Below, one piece after another: positions 19,857-28,765 of a DNA stretch of 56,515 nucleotides. Where the stretch lies: positions 1 to 56,515 of the forward strand of contig PFOM01000033.1 of assembly GCA_002792535.1 (NCBI GenBank), read 5' to 3'. Both the position numbers and the translations under genes were made by a program. Source of the stretch: Candidatus Peregrinibacteria bacterium CG_4_10_14_0_2_um_filter_38_24 (GTDB lineage Bacteria > Patescibacteriota > Gracilibacteria > UBA1369 > LOWO2-01-FULL-3). The notes beneath the pieces were generated by a model that worked only from the letters and a program-made list of their open reading frames with translations, was not told the DNA's origin and made no database searches. Numbering within the stretch: the first letter of the stretch is position 1; the number at the start of each line of letters is the position of its first letter.

Positions 19857-19914
19857 AATTTTGTATCGTACTTATGGGCTGGTATATTTGGGTGTGGGTT
19901 TTGTCGGGCTTAGA

Positions 19915-19943
19915 TTGACCTTTCCGCTTCAAAATGGTATAAT
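19915..19943 (+). promoter_or_regulatory. sigma70-like promoter
   Basis: TTGACC - 17 nt - TATAAT just upstream of the ATPase gene. Confidence 0.75.
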
Positions 19944-19967
19944 TGAGTACTAATTTAATTGGATTTA

Positions 19968-22184
19968 ATGCGATATTTTCAAGTTGTAGTGCCACAGGGA
20001 GACGACAAGAAAAAAAAGGAATCAATATTTCGAGAGTTTCTGATAAATTTGCATAACATTTTGCATGCACATAAAGTGTCGTTTGAGATGCTTGGATATG
20101 AGCAATATACGTATTTTTTCTGTGCTGTTCCCGATGATCTTTTTGAGACAATGGAGGGATTCTTTTATTCGACTTATCCGGATTGTGAAATCAAGCCGGT
20201 GAATGATTACGTGGATAATTATATTCCTGAAAAAATGGGATTGGCCGGAGCGAGAATTACTTTGGAAATGGGAGACGTTTATCCCTTTAAAACTTATTTA
20301 CATTTTGATGAAGATAGCTTGAGCAGGCTGTTTTCTGTGATTTCGAAGATTGCGACGAAAGAACAGGTTTGGCTTCAAGTTGTGACTAAGCCTGTTGTTC
20401 AAAATGCTTGGTATTTGCTAAAACGTAGGTGGCTTCTTCGATGGAATAGTTTTAAAAAACTTTTTAGTATTAGAGATCGAGTTAGGGCGAAAGATGAACA
20501 TAGTGTTATAAATATTCGAACACAGCAGGCTGTTCATAAATCCAAGGAAGAACCTTTTAAGATTACAATGAGGGCCGGATACGTGAGTAGCACAAAGGAC
20601 GAAGCGAGTAGAAAACTTCACGCGATTGTGAATAGTTTTTTCCAGTTTAATGAGACGGACATTCAATATTTCAAGCCTGTTTATTTGGGGGAAAAGGCTT
20701 TTTTGAGAGAGTATAAGGCTAGAAGTTTTGTGGATGATTTTATTGTCGGGCCGGATGAGCTTGCGACTATTTATCATTTGCCGAACGCTGACGTTGTTCC
20801 GCATATTGTGCATGTACTTGCGAAAAAGTCGGAGGCTCCACAGGATTTGCCGAAGGCTGGAAGTGAAGATGTGAGTGTTTTTGGGACAACTAATTATCAT
20901 AATAATTTCGATGATTTTGGAATAAAACGTGAGGATAGACGCAGACATTTATATGTCGTGGGAAAATCCGGTTCCGGAAAATCGAAGCTTCTTGAGCTTT
21001 TGATTAAGGAAGATATTGAGGCTGGAAAAGGTGTTGCGGTGCTTGATCCGCATGGAGATCTTGTCGACAATGTGATGGAGTTTGTGCCTAAAGAAAGGAT
21101 AAAAGACGTGATTTATTTTGACCCTGCTGATACTAATTTCCCAATCGCTTTTAATCCGATGGAAAATGTGGATGAGGCTTACAAAATGCAGGTGACGATT
21201 GGGTTTATTCAGATTTTCAAAAAACTTTTTGGATCGAATTGGACTGACAGGCTTGAACACGTGCTTAGGTATACGGTTTTGGCTCTTTTGGACAGCCCAA
21301 ATACGACAGTGCTTTCGATTTTGAAAATGCTTACGGACAAGAACTACAGGCAGAATATTGTGTCGAGAATTAAAGATAATGTTGTTAAAAATTTCTGGGT
21401 TTCCGAGTTTGCGGGATGGAGTGAGAAATTCGATGCCGAAGCCATTACTCCGCTTTTGAATAAGGTTGGACAGTTTGTGGCGACAAATATGATTCGTAAT
21501 GTTGTCGGACAGCCGGTGAATAAATTTAACATAAGGGAGGTCATGGATGGGCAGAAAATTTTGTTGATGAAGGTGTCAAAAGGTCTTCTTGGTGAAGAGA
21601 ATAGTGGGCTTATGGGAGCTATGATTATCACAAAATTGTATCAGGCGGCGATGAGTCGTGCCGATATGAAAGAGTCTGATAGAAAGGATTTTTATCTGTA
21701 TGTTGATGAGTTCCAAAATTTTGCTACGGATACTTTTGCTGAGATTTTGTCGGAGGCCAGAAAATATAGACTCAATCTTACGATTGCGCATCAGTATATG
21801 GGGCAGTTGTTGGATGTTGTTAAGAAAACGGTTTTTGGAAATGTCGGTTCTATCATCAGTTTCAGGGTGGGTGCGGATGACGCTGGACCGCTTGCCGCTG
21901 AGTATAATCCGATTTTTAAAGAAAGAGATATTATAAATCTCGGTGTTCGTGAATTTTATTGCAAGATGTCTGTGGATGGAGAAATCAGGGAAGCTTTTTC
22001 CGGAAAAACGTTGTTTGTTCCGAAGGTTACAACTTCTCACGTGAAGGAAATTATTGAAAATTCCAGAAAGACGTATTGTGAAAAACGTGAAGTTGTAGAG
22101 GAAATGTTGGCGAAATGGGATGAGGCAGGTGAGTTTGAATCCGGACCACAGGAAGCGCCGGAATTTGAGGAGCCTTTGATTTAG
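19968..22184 (+). CDS. TraD/VirD4/HerA-like AAA ATPase (type IV secretion coupling-protein-like)
   Basis: YVVGKSGSGKSKLLELLIKEDIEAGKGVAVLDPHGDLVD; YVDEFQNFATDTFAEILSEARKYRLNLTIAHQYMGQL. Track start is TTG at 19959; ATG at 19968. Confidence 0.85.
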   Translation: MRYFQVVVPQGDDKKKKESIFREFLINLHNILHAHKVSFEMLGYEQYTYFFCAVPDDLFETMEGFFYSTYPDCEIKPVNDYVDNYIPEKMGLAGARITLEMGDVYPFKTYLHFDEDSLSRLFSVISKIATKEQVWLQVVTKPVVQNAWYLLKRRWLLRWNSFKKLFSIRDRVRAKDEHSVINIRTQQAVHKSKEEPFKITMRAGYVSSTKDEASRKLHAIVNSFFQFNETDIQYFKPVYLGEKAFLREYKARSFVDDFIVGPDELATIYHLPNADVVPHIVHVLAKKSEAPQDLPKAGSEDVSVFGTTNYHNNFDDFGIKREDRRRHLYVVGKSGSGKSKLLELLIKEDIEAGKGVAVLDPHGDLVDNVMEFVPKERIKDVIYFDPADTNFPIAFNPMENVDEAYKMQVTIGFIQIFKKLFGSNWTDRLEHVLRYTVLALLDSPNTTVLSILKMLTDKNYRQNIVSRIKDNVVKNFWVSEFAGWSEKFDAEAITPLLNKVGQFVATNMIRNVVGQPVNKFNIREVMDGQKILLMKVSKGLLGEENSGLMGAMIITKLYQAAMSRADMKESDRKDFYLYVDEFQNFATDTFAEILSEARKYRLNLTIAHQYMGQLLDVVKKTVFGNVGSIISFRVGADDAGPLAAEYNPIFKERDIINLGVREFYCKMSVDGEIREAFSGKTLFVPKVTTSHVKEIIENSRKTYCEKREVVEEMLAKWDEAGEFESGPQEAPEFEEPLI

Positions 22185-22190
22185 GGGTGT

Positions 22191-22219
22191 TTGACTTTTG
22201 CGTGTAATCGTGGTTATAT
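22191..22219 (+). promoter_or_regulatory. putative tmRNA promoter
   Basis: TTGACT - 17 nt - TTATAT, about 50 nt upstream of the mature tmRNA 5' end. Confidence 0.6.
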
Positions 22220-22268
22220 GTATTGGCTTTGTTGAGAGTTTTTTAAGCAAAGTGGATCTTTGAAAAGT

Positions 22269-22676
22269 GGGGATGTATTGGTATTCGACAGGGTGACTAA
22301 AGGTTTCGTCTGTTTTAATCAGGGAGGGGTGTGGTACTTCCTTAAGCACTTCCACACAAACTAAGTGCTAACTTAGAAAAACTTGCTCAGAAATTGGCCG
22401 TGAGAGAATTTTCTCTTGTACCAGTTCTAGCGTAATCGTTTGATTTAATTCGAACGTCGTCTATCACTTCTGACTTCCTCTAAGTCGTGAAGGCGTAATA
22501 CAGAGGGATAAGGCTTTAATGTGCGTTTCGCATTAATGCACGAAAACCTTGAAACTAAGCGCTAAAGTATTTTGACTGTTTTCTTTTTTGGCGACGAAAA
22601 CCCAAAACAGAATATGATTATAAACGCAGGGTCTCCTCACCTCTGGACCCGGGTTCGACTCCCGGCATCTCCACCA
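22269..22676 (+). ncRNA. ssrA: tmRNA
   Basis: 5' GGGGATGTATTGGTATTCGACAGGG pairs with 3' CATCTCC-A-CCA; T-arm GGGTTCGACTCCC; internal tag ORF 22367-22435. Confidence 0.95.
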
Positions 22677-22680
22677 AAAT

Positions 22681-23376
22681 TTATTTCTCCCCACAAATTG
22701 TGTAGGAGGTGTCTTTTGGTTTGTTGTTTTTGAATGTTATGCGAGTTTCTTTGAAAAGTTTTTCGAGTGGTTTTGTCGAGATTGGTGAAGAAAATGTTTT
22801 TTTCTCTGATGTGTCTGCTATGCCGATGAATCCGCCTTTTTTTGTTGCTCGTTGCATTTCGTTTGCGACGAGTGGTTTTACGGAATCATGAATGTGTGAA
22901 AATAAAAATCCTGCGAGAACGATGTCGAATTTTTCGTTTTTCCACGGAAGTTTTTCGGCAGAACCAACTTCTCCTTTTGCTTGTCGTAGTTTTTGGTGAA
23001 TCGGGTTTTTCAATTTTGGATCGATGATGCTATCCGGAAAGAAAAATTTGCAGTTTAATGTTTGTTCTATCACTTTTGCAGAAACGTCGAAAAGGTGAAT
23101 TTGGGCTTTTTCCATAAGTCCGAATTCGTTTAATGTTTGTAGAGTGAATAATGTTGAAAGTGCGCCTATGGCTGGGCCAATATCGAGAATTTCGATTTTT
23201 TGTTTTGCTTTCAAGGTTTCCAAATTTTCTTGGATGTAGGATCTAAGTCCTTCCATCATCATCATGTTTCCTTTGATTGCCGAGAAATCGGAAACGAGTT
23301 TTTCTTGGATGTATTCATTCAATTTTCCGTATTTTATGATAGATGATGTTACGAATTGTTCAGGTGTGAATGTCAT
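22681..23376 (-). CDS. class I SAM-dependent methyltransferase
   Basis: IEILDIGPAIGALSTLFTLQTL; EKLPWKNEKFDIVLAGFLFSHI. Confidence 0.75.
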   Translation of the reverse strand: MTFTPEQFVTSSIIKYGKLNEYIQEKLVSDFSAIKGNMMMMEGLRSYIQENLETLKAKQKIEILDIGPAIGALSTLFTLQTLNEFGLMEKAQIHLFDVSAKVIEQTLNCKFFFPDSIIDPKLKNPIHQKLRQAKGEVGSAEKLPWKNEKFDIVLAGFLFSHIHDSVKPLVANEMQRATKKGGFIGIADTSEKKTFSSPISTKPLEKLFKETRITFKNNKPKDTSYTICGEK

Positions 23377-23608
23377 GGTTTTATTGGCTAAATTTACGTG
23401 ATCATATTAGTCCTAAGTTATACACTAGTCAAACATTGTGAATATTGTTTGACTGAGGCTTTAGGATTGAGGAATGGCTGGTGGCTTAGGGGTATTTGTT
23501 GTTTTTGGTCAGCGCAAAATCTAAAAGCTATACGTGTCGAGTATTTTGTAAAATTGTGTTGACATTTAACTCTTTTCGAGATATTTTTTTGTTGTATAAT
23601 ATTTTTGT

Positions 23609-24340
23609 ATGTTTGAAAAACTTGTTGAATTCGGGCTTTCGGAAAAAGAAGCAAAAGTTTACTTGGCGTTGATGGAGCTGGGAGAGGCTTCTGTGACTGA
23701 TATTGCAAGAAAGGCGCGAGTTACGAGAACGAATACTTATCATTTGCTTGGGGCTCTTTTGTCTTATGGGCTTGTTGTTGGTGAGCAGGGGGATAGCAAA
23801 ACGATGTTTAGGGCGCAAAAACCTGAGAAGCTTCTTAATTTTGTCAGGGAAAAAATGCACAAGGCGGCGAATAGTTATAGGGAGGCGGAGAGCTTGATGC
23901 CGGAATTTCAATCTCTTTATCGCGATCCTGAACAGAAAACGAAAATCAGGTATTTTGATGGAGTTGAAGGGATTATGTCAATTTATGATGATACTTTGAC
24001 GACAAAATCGAAGATTCTTTCTTATTCTACTTCTGAGGATAAGGATGCCGCACTCCCCGGATTTTTTGGGGAATATTATGAAAAAAAAGCGAAAAAAGGC
24101 ATAGAAACGGAATCTTTTGTGACCGAATCAGGGCTTACGAAAGAGCAAAATGCGAAAATGTTGCCGGAAAGATTTGCGATTTCTTCTGAAATAAATATTT
24201 ATGACAATAAAGTTGCCGTGATTTCATTGAAGGAAAAAACAGGGTTTATTGTAGAAGGAAAAGAGGTGGCGGATACTTTTAAAAAGATGTTCATTTTGGC
24301 TTACGAAAGGGCGGCGCAGTACGACAAGAAAAAGGAGTAG
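23609..24340 (+). CDS. TrmB-family transcriptional regulator
   Basis: MFEKLVEFGLSEKEAKVYLALMELGEASVTDIARKARVTRTNTYHLLGALLSYGLV. Confidence 0.87.
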   Translation: MFEKLVEFGLSEKEAKVYLALMELGEASVTDIARKARVTRTNTYHLLGALLSYGLVVGEQGDSKTMFRAQKPEKLLNFVREKMHKAANSYREAESLMPEFQSLYRDPEQKTKIRYFDGVEGIMSIYDDTLTTKSKILSYSTSEDKDAALPGFFGEYYEKKAKKGIETESFVTESGLTKEQNAKMLPERFAISSEINIYDNKVAVISLKEKTGFIVEGKEVADTFKKMFILAYERAAQYDKKKE

Positions 24341-24346
24341 CATTAG

Positions 24347-24416
24347 GCTGGATAGCAAAAATGTTTCTTCAATTAGTACAACAATAAATTACTCAAAAAC
24401 ATCTTTGCTATCTGGC
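24347..24416. repeat. inverted repeat with about 20-nt arms, followed by TTTT
   Basis: GCTGGATAGCAAAAATGTTT vs reverse complement of AAACATCTTTGCTATCTGGC, about 3 mismatches. Confidence 0.75.
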
Positions 24417-24434
24417 TTTTCAATTCCTTTTTCT

Positions 24435-24463
24435 TTGACTATACGGCGAATTGTGGTAGGATG
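24435..24463 (+). promoter_or_regulatory. possible promoter for the sigma-like gene
   Basis: TTGACT - 17 nt - AGGATG (weak -10). Confidence 0.4.
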
Positions 24464-24483
24464 AGTCCCTTTATTTAAGGAAT

Positions 24484-26070
24484 ATGGATTTGTACGTAGA
24501 AAAGCAGTGTGTAAGCCAAATGAAAGGTGGAAATGCGAAGCAATTTCTGATGCTTTTTGATGCGTTTTTTGATGATGTGTATAGGTATGTGGCGAGGAGG
24601 GTGGATAATTCGGCGGATATTCGGAAGATTTCGAGGCTTACTTTTCTTGATGCGTTGGGGCAAATTCCAAATACTCCTGAAGACAGTGGATATGTGATTT
24701 GGCTTTATTCTTTGGCGTTTCCGATGGTTTCAGAGGATATTGCGAGGTCTAGTTTTCCTGCGAAAACGGGGTTTGTTTCTGCGGAGGACTTGGAAAAAAG
24801 AAGCGCGGAGGATGGAGATGTTATAGGAATGACGGAAAAAGTTATGAAAAAAATGACGCTTGAAGAGCGTGAAATTGTGCGACTTAAGTTTTTTGAACAG
24901 GTTTCGGATGGAGATGTTATGACGGTTTTGGGAATTTCGGAGGAAACGGTCGGAATCAAAATTTATCGGGTTCTTAAAAGGCTTCATTTCTTGCTTTTTG
25001 GCGATAATAAGCTAAAAACAGGGGTTTATTTTGGAGATGTGAGCGGGCTTTTTGAAAAGGCGAGAACTCTTGAAAATATAGAAATTCAGGATATTTTCAA
25101 ACTTGAGCTTCGGACAACAATTTCAAATAAAATAGATAGACAGGATTTGGCTATTGATGCCGAGGTTGTTGCGGATAAAGAGGTTCGGAGTGAGGAAAAA
25201 AGAGAAAATGTGAATCCTTTTGAGGGGGTGGTTTTTGAGGACGATGAGGTCGTGGATGGAGTTAGGGTTGTGCAGGAGGTGGGTAAGGAGGAAAAAGATA
25301 TTTTGAAGGTCGGAAGCGATGATCCGGCGAAGATTTTCGTGAAGGCTTCGCGGGAAATGACGGAGGCAGATTGGGCAGATTTGGAAAAAGAAAAACAAGA
25401 AAAAATCAGGAAAATTGAGGAACAGGAAGCGGGGGCCGAGGAGGTGGGAATGGCTTATTCGAGTGGCATTTCCGAGGAATTCAAGCCTGGGTTTGATGGA
25501 GATGATATTCGTGTGGATGAACCTGCGAAAGCTCCTTGGGAGAAAACGGCGCAAGCTACAGAGGAATATGAGGAAGGTTTTGATTCTGAAAAATTGATGG
25601 AACTTTTGGAAAGATGGAAAGGTGTTCTTATCGGCGCGCCGATATTTTTGTTCTTTGTTATTGGTGCGTACGTAGTGTTGAGTATTTTTGTTTTCAATGG
25701 AAAAATTGAACGCGGTTATCCGGTAGCTTGTGTGGCGGCGAAGGCTGGAGTTATGGATTTTTCCGGAGGGATTTTGGGCGGATTTTTGCCAAGCAATAAT
25801 TCTGTGAGGGGTGATGGGGAATTTTATGATGCAGAAAAAAGGTCTATTGCAAGCCAGATTGTGGACGAGGCGTGCGGGGCGTTTGATGTGGAAAGTCTTG
25901 TTGTGAAGAAAGTTGATGATACAACTTTGCAGGTAAATGTCGCTATCAAAGACTGGAAGATGGAGTATAAATTTGTTAAAAATGATGAGCAGTGGCGTAT
26001 CAAAAAATTCTTGAAAACTTATGGAGCCAAAATATCTGCTTATAGCGACGACAAATCAGGGGAAGTTTAA
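24484..26070 (+). CDS. sigma-70/ECF-like region fused to an acidic linker, TM helix and extracytoplasmic domain
   Basis: FDDVYRYVARRVDNSADIRKISRLTFLDAL (region 2-like); LEEREIVRLKFFEQVSDGDVMTVLGISEETVGIKIYRVLKRL (region 4-like); VLIGAPIFLFFVIGAYVVLSIFVF (TM). Confidence 0.75.
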   Translation: MDLYVEKQCVSQMKGGNAKQFLMLFDAFFDDVYRYVARRVDNSADIRKISRLTFLDALGQIPNTPEDSGYVIWLYSLAFPMVSEDIARSSFPAKTGFVSAEDLEKRSAEDGDVIGMTEKVMKKMTLEEREIVRLKFFEQVSDGDVMTVLGISEETVGIKIYRVLKRLHFLLFGDNKLKTGVYFGDVSGLFEKARTLENIEIQDIFKLELRTTISNKIDRQDLAIDAEVVADKEVRSEEKRENVNPFEGVVFEDDEVVDGVRVVQEVGKEEKDILKVGSDDPAKIFVKASREMTEADWADLEKEKQEKIRKIEEQEAGAEEVGMAYSSGISEEFKPGFDGDDIRVDEPAKAPWEKTAQATEEYEEGFDSEKLMELLERWKGVLIGAPIFLFFVIGAYVVLSIFVFNGKIERGYPVACVAAKAGVMDFSGGILGGFLPSNNSVRGDGEFYDAEKRSIASQIVDEACGAFDVESLVVKKVDDTTLQVNVAIKDWKMEYKFVKNDEQWRIKKFLKTYGAKISAYSDDKSGEV

Positions 26071-26695
26071 AGAGATTTTTGAGGTGCTTGGCGTGCTTGA
26101 TGTTTCTCGTGGAGGTGGTTTTCATGTGATTTCTTTGAGGGATTTGTGTGATTCAGAGGGATGTTTTGCCGGAGGCGAGCGACGTTTTGCGATGTCGGAT
26201 TTTGATGGAATTGAAGAAGATGGTGAAACCTTTAAAGAAAATGCTGAGAAAAAAGCGAGATTTTATCATGAAAAAACGGGACTTTTGACGGTTGCGGAGG
26301 ATTCAGGGATAGTGGTTTTTGCGCTAGACGGAGAGCTTGGTGTGAAAACGAGAAGGTGGGGAGCTGGAGAAAAAGCGAGTGACGAGGAGTGGATTGAATT
26401 TTTTATGAAAAGGATGGTTTCGGAAAAGAATCGGGATGCGAAATTTGTTTGTTGTGCGTGTTTGTGTGGTGAAATTTTGCATAATGGAGATGAAGTTTGT
26501 GAGGTTTTTGAGGGGGAGACTTTCGGAAAAATTACTGAAAAATTGGAAGCGCCTATACTTGGAGGGCTTCCGTTGAGCTCGTGTTTTTTGCCTGAGGGAA
26601 GGGATAAAGTCTATGCCGCGTTGTCGGCCGAGGAGAAAAATTCGATTAGTCATAGGGGGAAAGCGATGGGGAAGGTTTTGAGTCGGTTGGTTTAG
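26021..26695 (+). CDS. RdgB/HAM1-family non-canonical purine NTP pyrophosphatase
   Basis: LLIATTNQGKFKEI; DGETFKENAEKKA; TVAEDSGIVVFALDGELGVKTRRWGAGE; SHRGKAMGKV. Confidence 0.87.
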   Translation: MEPKYLLIATTNQGKFKEIFEVLGVLDVSRGGGFHVISLRDLCDSEGCFAGGERRFAMSDFDGIEEDGETFKENAEKKARFYHEKTGLLTVAEDSGIVVFALDGELGVKTRRWGAGEKASDEEWIEFFMKRMVSEKNRDAKFVCCACLCGEILHNGDEVCEVFEGETFGKITEKLEAPILGGLPLSSCFLPEGRDKVYAALSAEEKNSISHRGKAMGKVLSRLV

Positions 26696-27264
26696 TTTTT
26701 TACTGCGATGAGGAGGCCCGTGCCGAGGGGGAGGGTTATTGTTGTGAAGGATTTGTCTTTTTGGACCTCTTTTGTGAAATTTTTGAGGGCTTCTTTGTGA
26801 GAAGTTATATTGTCGACGATGATGGTTCCGCCCTTATTTATGCGGTGTTTTACGGCATTCCAATATAGGATGTGTTCGTATTTTGTAGCGTCAAAAAATG
26901 CGAGGTTAAATTTGTGTGGGGTTTTCGGGATGACTTCCGGCGCGTGTCCGAGAATTTGTGTGATGTATTTTGAGAGGCCCGCTTTTTTGAAATTTTCTGT
27001 GGCGAGTGGAAAGCGTTTTTTGAGGTTTGATTCTATCGTGTAGAGATGTGGAGATTTTGTTTTGCTTGTTTTTGCGACTTGAGAAAGGGCTTCGGCGAGC
27101 CAAATTCCTGAATAGCCGTTTGATGTGCCGATTTCCAAAACGGTTTTATATTTTTGTGAAATTATCAATAAATTTAAAAATTCTCCGACTTCTTCGTGAA
27201 TATTCCAAAAAGTTTCACGAGTTAGTGCGAGTTTGTTTAGCAGGTTTTTTATTTTTGGAAGCAT
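26692..27264 (-). CDS. O-methyltransferase (class I SAM-dependent)
   Basis: VLEIGTSNGYSGIWLAEAL; FNLAFFDATKYEHILYWNAV; INKGGTIIVDNITSH. Internal Met at 27264 avoids overlap with the upstream gene. Confidence 0.82.
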   Translation of the reverse strand: MLPKIKNLLNKLALTRETFWNIHEEVGEFLNLLIISQKYKTVLEIGTSNGYSGIWLAEALSQVAKTSKTKSPHLYTIESNLKKRFPLATENFKKAGLSKYITQILGHAPEVIPKTPHKFNLAFFDATKYEHILYWNAVKHRINKGGTIIVDNITSHKEALKNFTKEVQKDKSFTTITLPLGTGLLIAVKN

Positions 27265-27271
27265 GGCGGGA

Positions 27272-28705
27272 TTACTCTTTTGATATTGAATTATAACCAT
27301 TTTTCTTGGCTATAAATTTCAAAACTAATCTATCTGATACCCATTTTTTTTCGAGACTTACGGATCCTATTCGCATGTCGTATTCTTTGTTTTCTGTTAA
27401 TCCAGAGATTGTTATTGATCCATCTTTTTTCCCGTTTTTGAAGTCTGAAAGCGCTATGGTTTTGTATGGCACATAATTGTCACCGTCTCTTATTTCGAGG
27501 TAGTAGTGCTCTATTTCGGGGCCTTTGACCGGAGCTGTAAAGTTTAAAGTGATGTAGCTTGAAGTTTGATCCATTACTGAAACATTTGGTAGTTCAGGTT
27601 TTTTGAAATCTGCGAATTGATTGATGTAATAAACTTGTGCGCCACTCGTGACGAAGAGCCAATCTCCGGATTCTGACTCGAGGCCCGCTTCATTTACGGC
27701 CTTAATTAGGAATGCATACTCCTTGTCTTTTACTAGATTGTTTATAGTGAAGATGCTTTCTTTGTTTCCTTCTTTATAAAGGACTTTGAATAATTCGGGT
27801 TTTGCGAAAATCATGGAGTCGTATATGTTGTAAGAAACAATTGGCTTTCCTCCGTCGTTGAATCCATTATAAACTGTGATGTCAAAACTGGTGTCTTTCA
27901 TTGAGAGGTAATTGAAGTAAACAAATGGAGCGTCAGGTTTTGTGACGATTGGATCTATGATTGGATCTACTACCGGATCTGGATCCGGAACCATTATGCT
28001 GTTTTTCATTGTTGTTGAAAGGTTGAGTCCTGAGTCAATTGTTTCATAGGTGACGATGACATCTTTTCTGTCTCCGAGATAATTGTTCATCGAAGATTCG
28101 CCTTCTTTGTATTTTAAAATGCGGGTAATAAGATCGGCCATTTGATTTCGTTTAAATGTGCCGTTGAAATTGTATATATCGAATGGAATATAATTGTTTA
28201 CAGAAGCTGTTTGCACAAGTCCCTTGTACCAGATTGGTGAAGTTTCTATATAGCTTAAATCAAATCCTTCGAATGTTATTTTTAATGCTTCAACGAAACT
28301 TACTGCGTTTTCCGGCCTGAAGTATTGGCCGTTTTCGTAACCGATAATCCATCCCTGTTCTTTTCCGTAGCAAACATATTTTGTGTACCATTCATAAGTT
28401 GGTACGTCTGTGAAACAATTTAGGCTTGAATAATCTTCTAAAAAACTTGAAGAAAGATTGTTGTATTTGAGCTTTGCTTCAGCGATTATTTTTATCATTT
28501 CTGCTCTATTTATCGTGTTTTCCGGTTTGAAAGTTCCATCGTCATATCCTTTTACTACTTGGTTGTTGTAAAGGAATTGGATTGCTTCAGGATATAATTC
28601 TTGTGCGGTGATATCTGAAAAACTGCTATTTGCTTTTGCCACTAATGTTGTTGGAAAAAGTGATAGAAGAATAAGTGTGATTAAAATCGATTTAAATTTT
28701 TTCAT
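27272..28705 (-). CDS. secreted SLH-domain protein with fibronectin-III-like domains
   Basis: signal peptide; FLYNNQVVKGYDDGTFKPENTINRAEMIKIIAEA (SLH); two Fn3-like segments. Confidence 0.8.
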   Translation of the reverse strand: MKKFKSILITLILLSLFPTTLVAKANSSFSDITAQELYPEAIQFLYNNQVVKGYDDGTFKPENTINRAEMIKIIAEAKLKYNNLSSSFLEDYSSLNCFTDVPTYEWYTKYVCYGKEQGWIIGYENGQYFRPENAVSFVEALKITFEGFDLSYIETSPIWYKGLVQTASVNNYIPFDIYNFNGTFKRNQMADLITRILKYKEGESSMNNYLGDRKDVIVTYETIDSGLNLSTTMKNSIMVPDPDPVVDPIIDPIVTKPDAPFVYFNYLSMKDTSFDITVYNGFNDGGKPIVSYNIYDSMIFAKPELFKVLYKEGNKESIFTINNLVKDKEYAFLIKAVNEAGLESESGDWLFVTSGAQVYYINQFADFKKPELPNVSVMDQTSSYITLNFTAPVKGPEIEHYYLEIRDGDNYVPYKTIALSDFKNGKKDGSITISGLTENKEYDMRIGSVSLEKKWVSDRLVLKFIAKKNGYNSISKE

Positions 28706-28765
28706 GTGAAAATTGTTATTATCTTGAATTGATAATAGATTCTTTGAGAAGATTTGGCAAAGGTT

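Noticed and set aside
23559-23600. Promoter TTGACA...TATAAT upstream of the TrmB gene at 23609
   Set aside because: The two hexamers are about 30 nt apart, too far for a standard sigma70 spacer.
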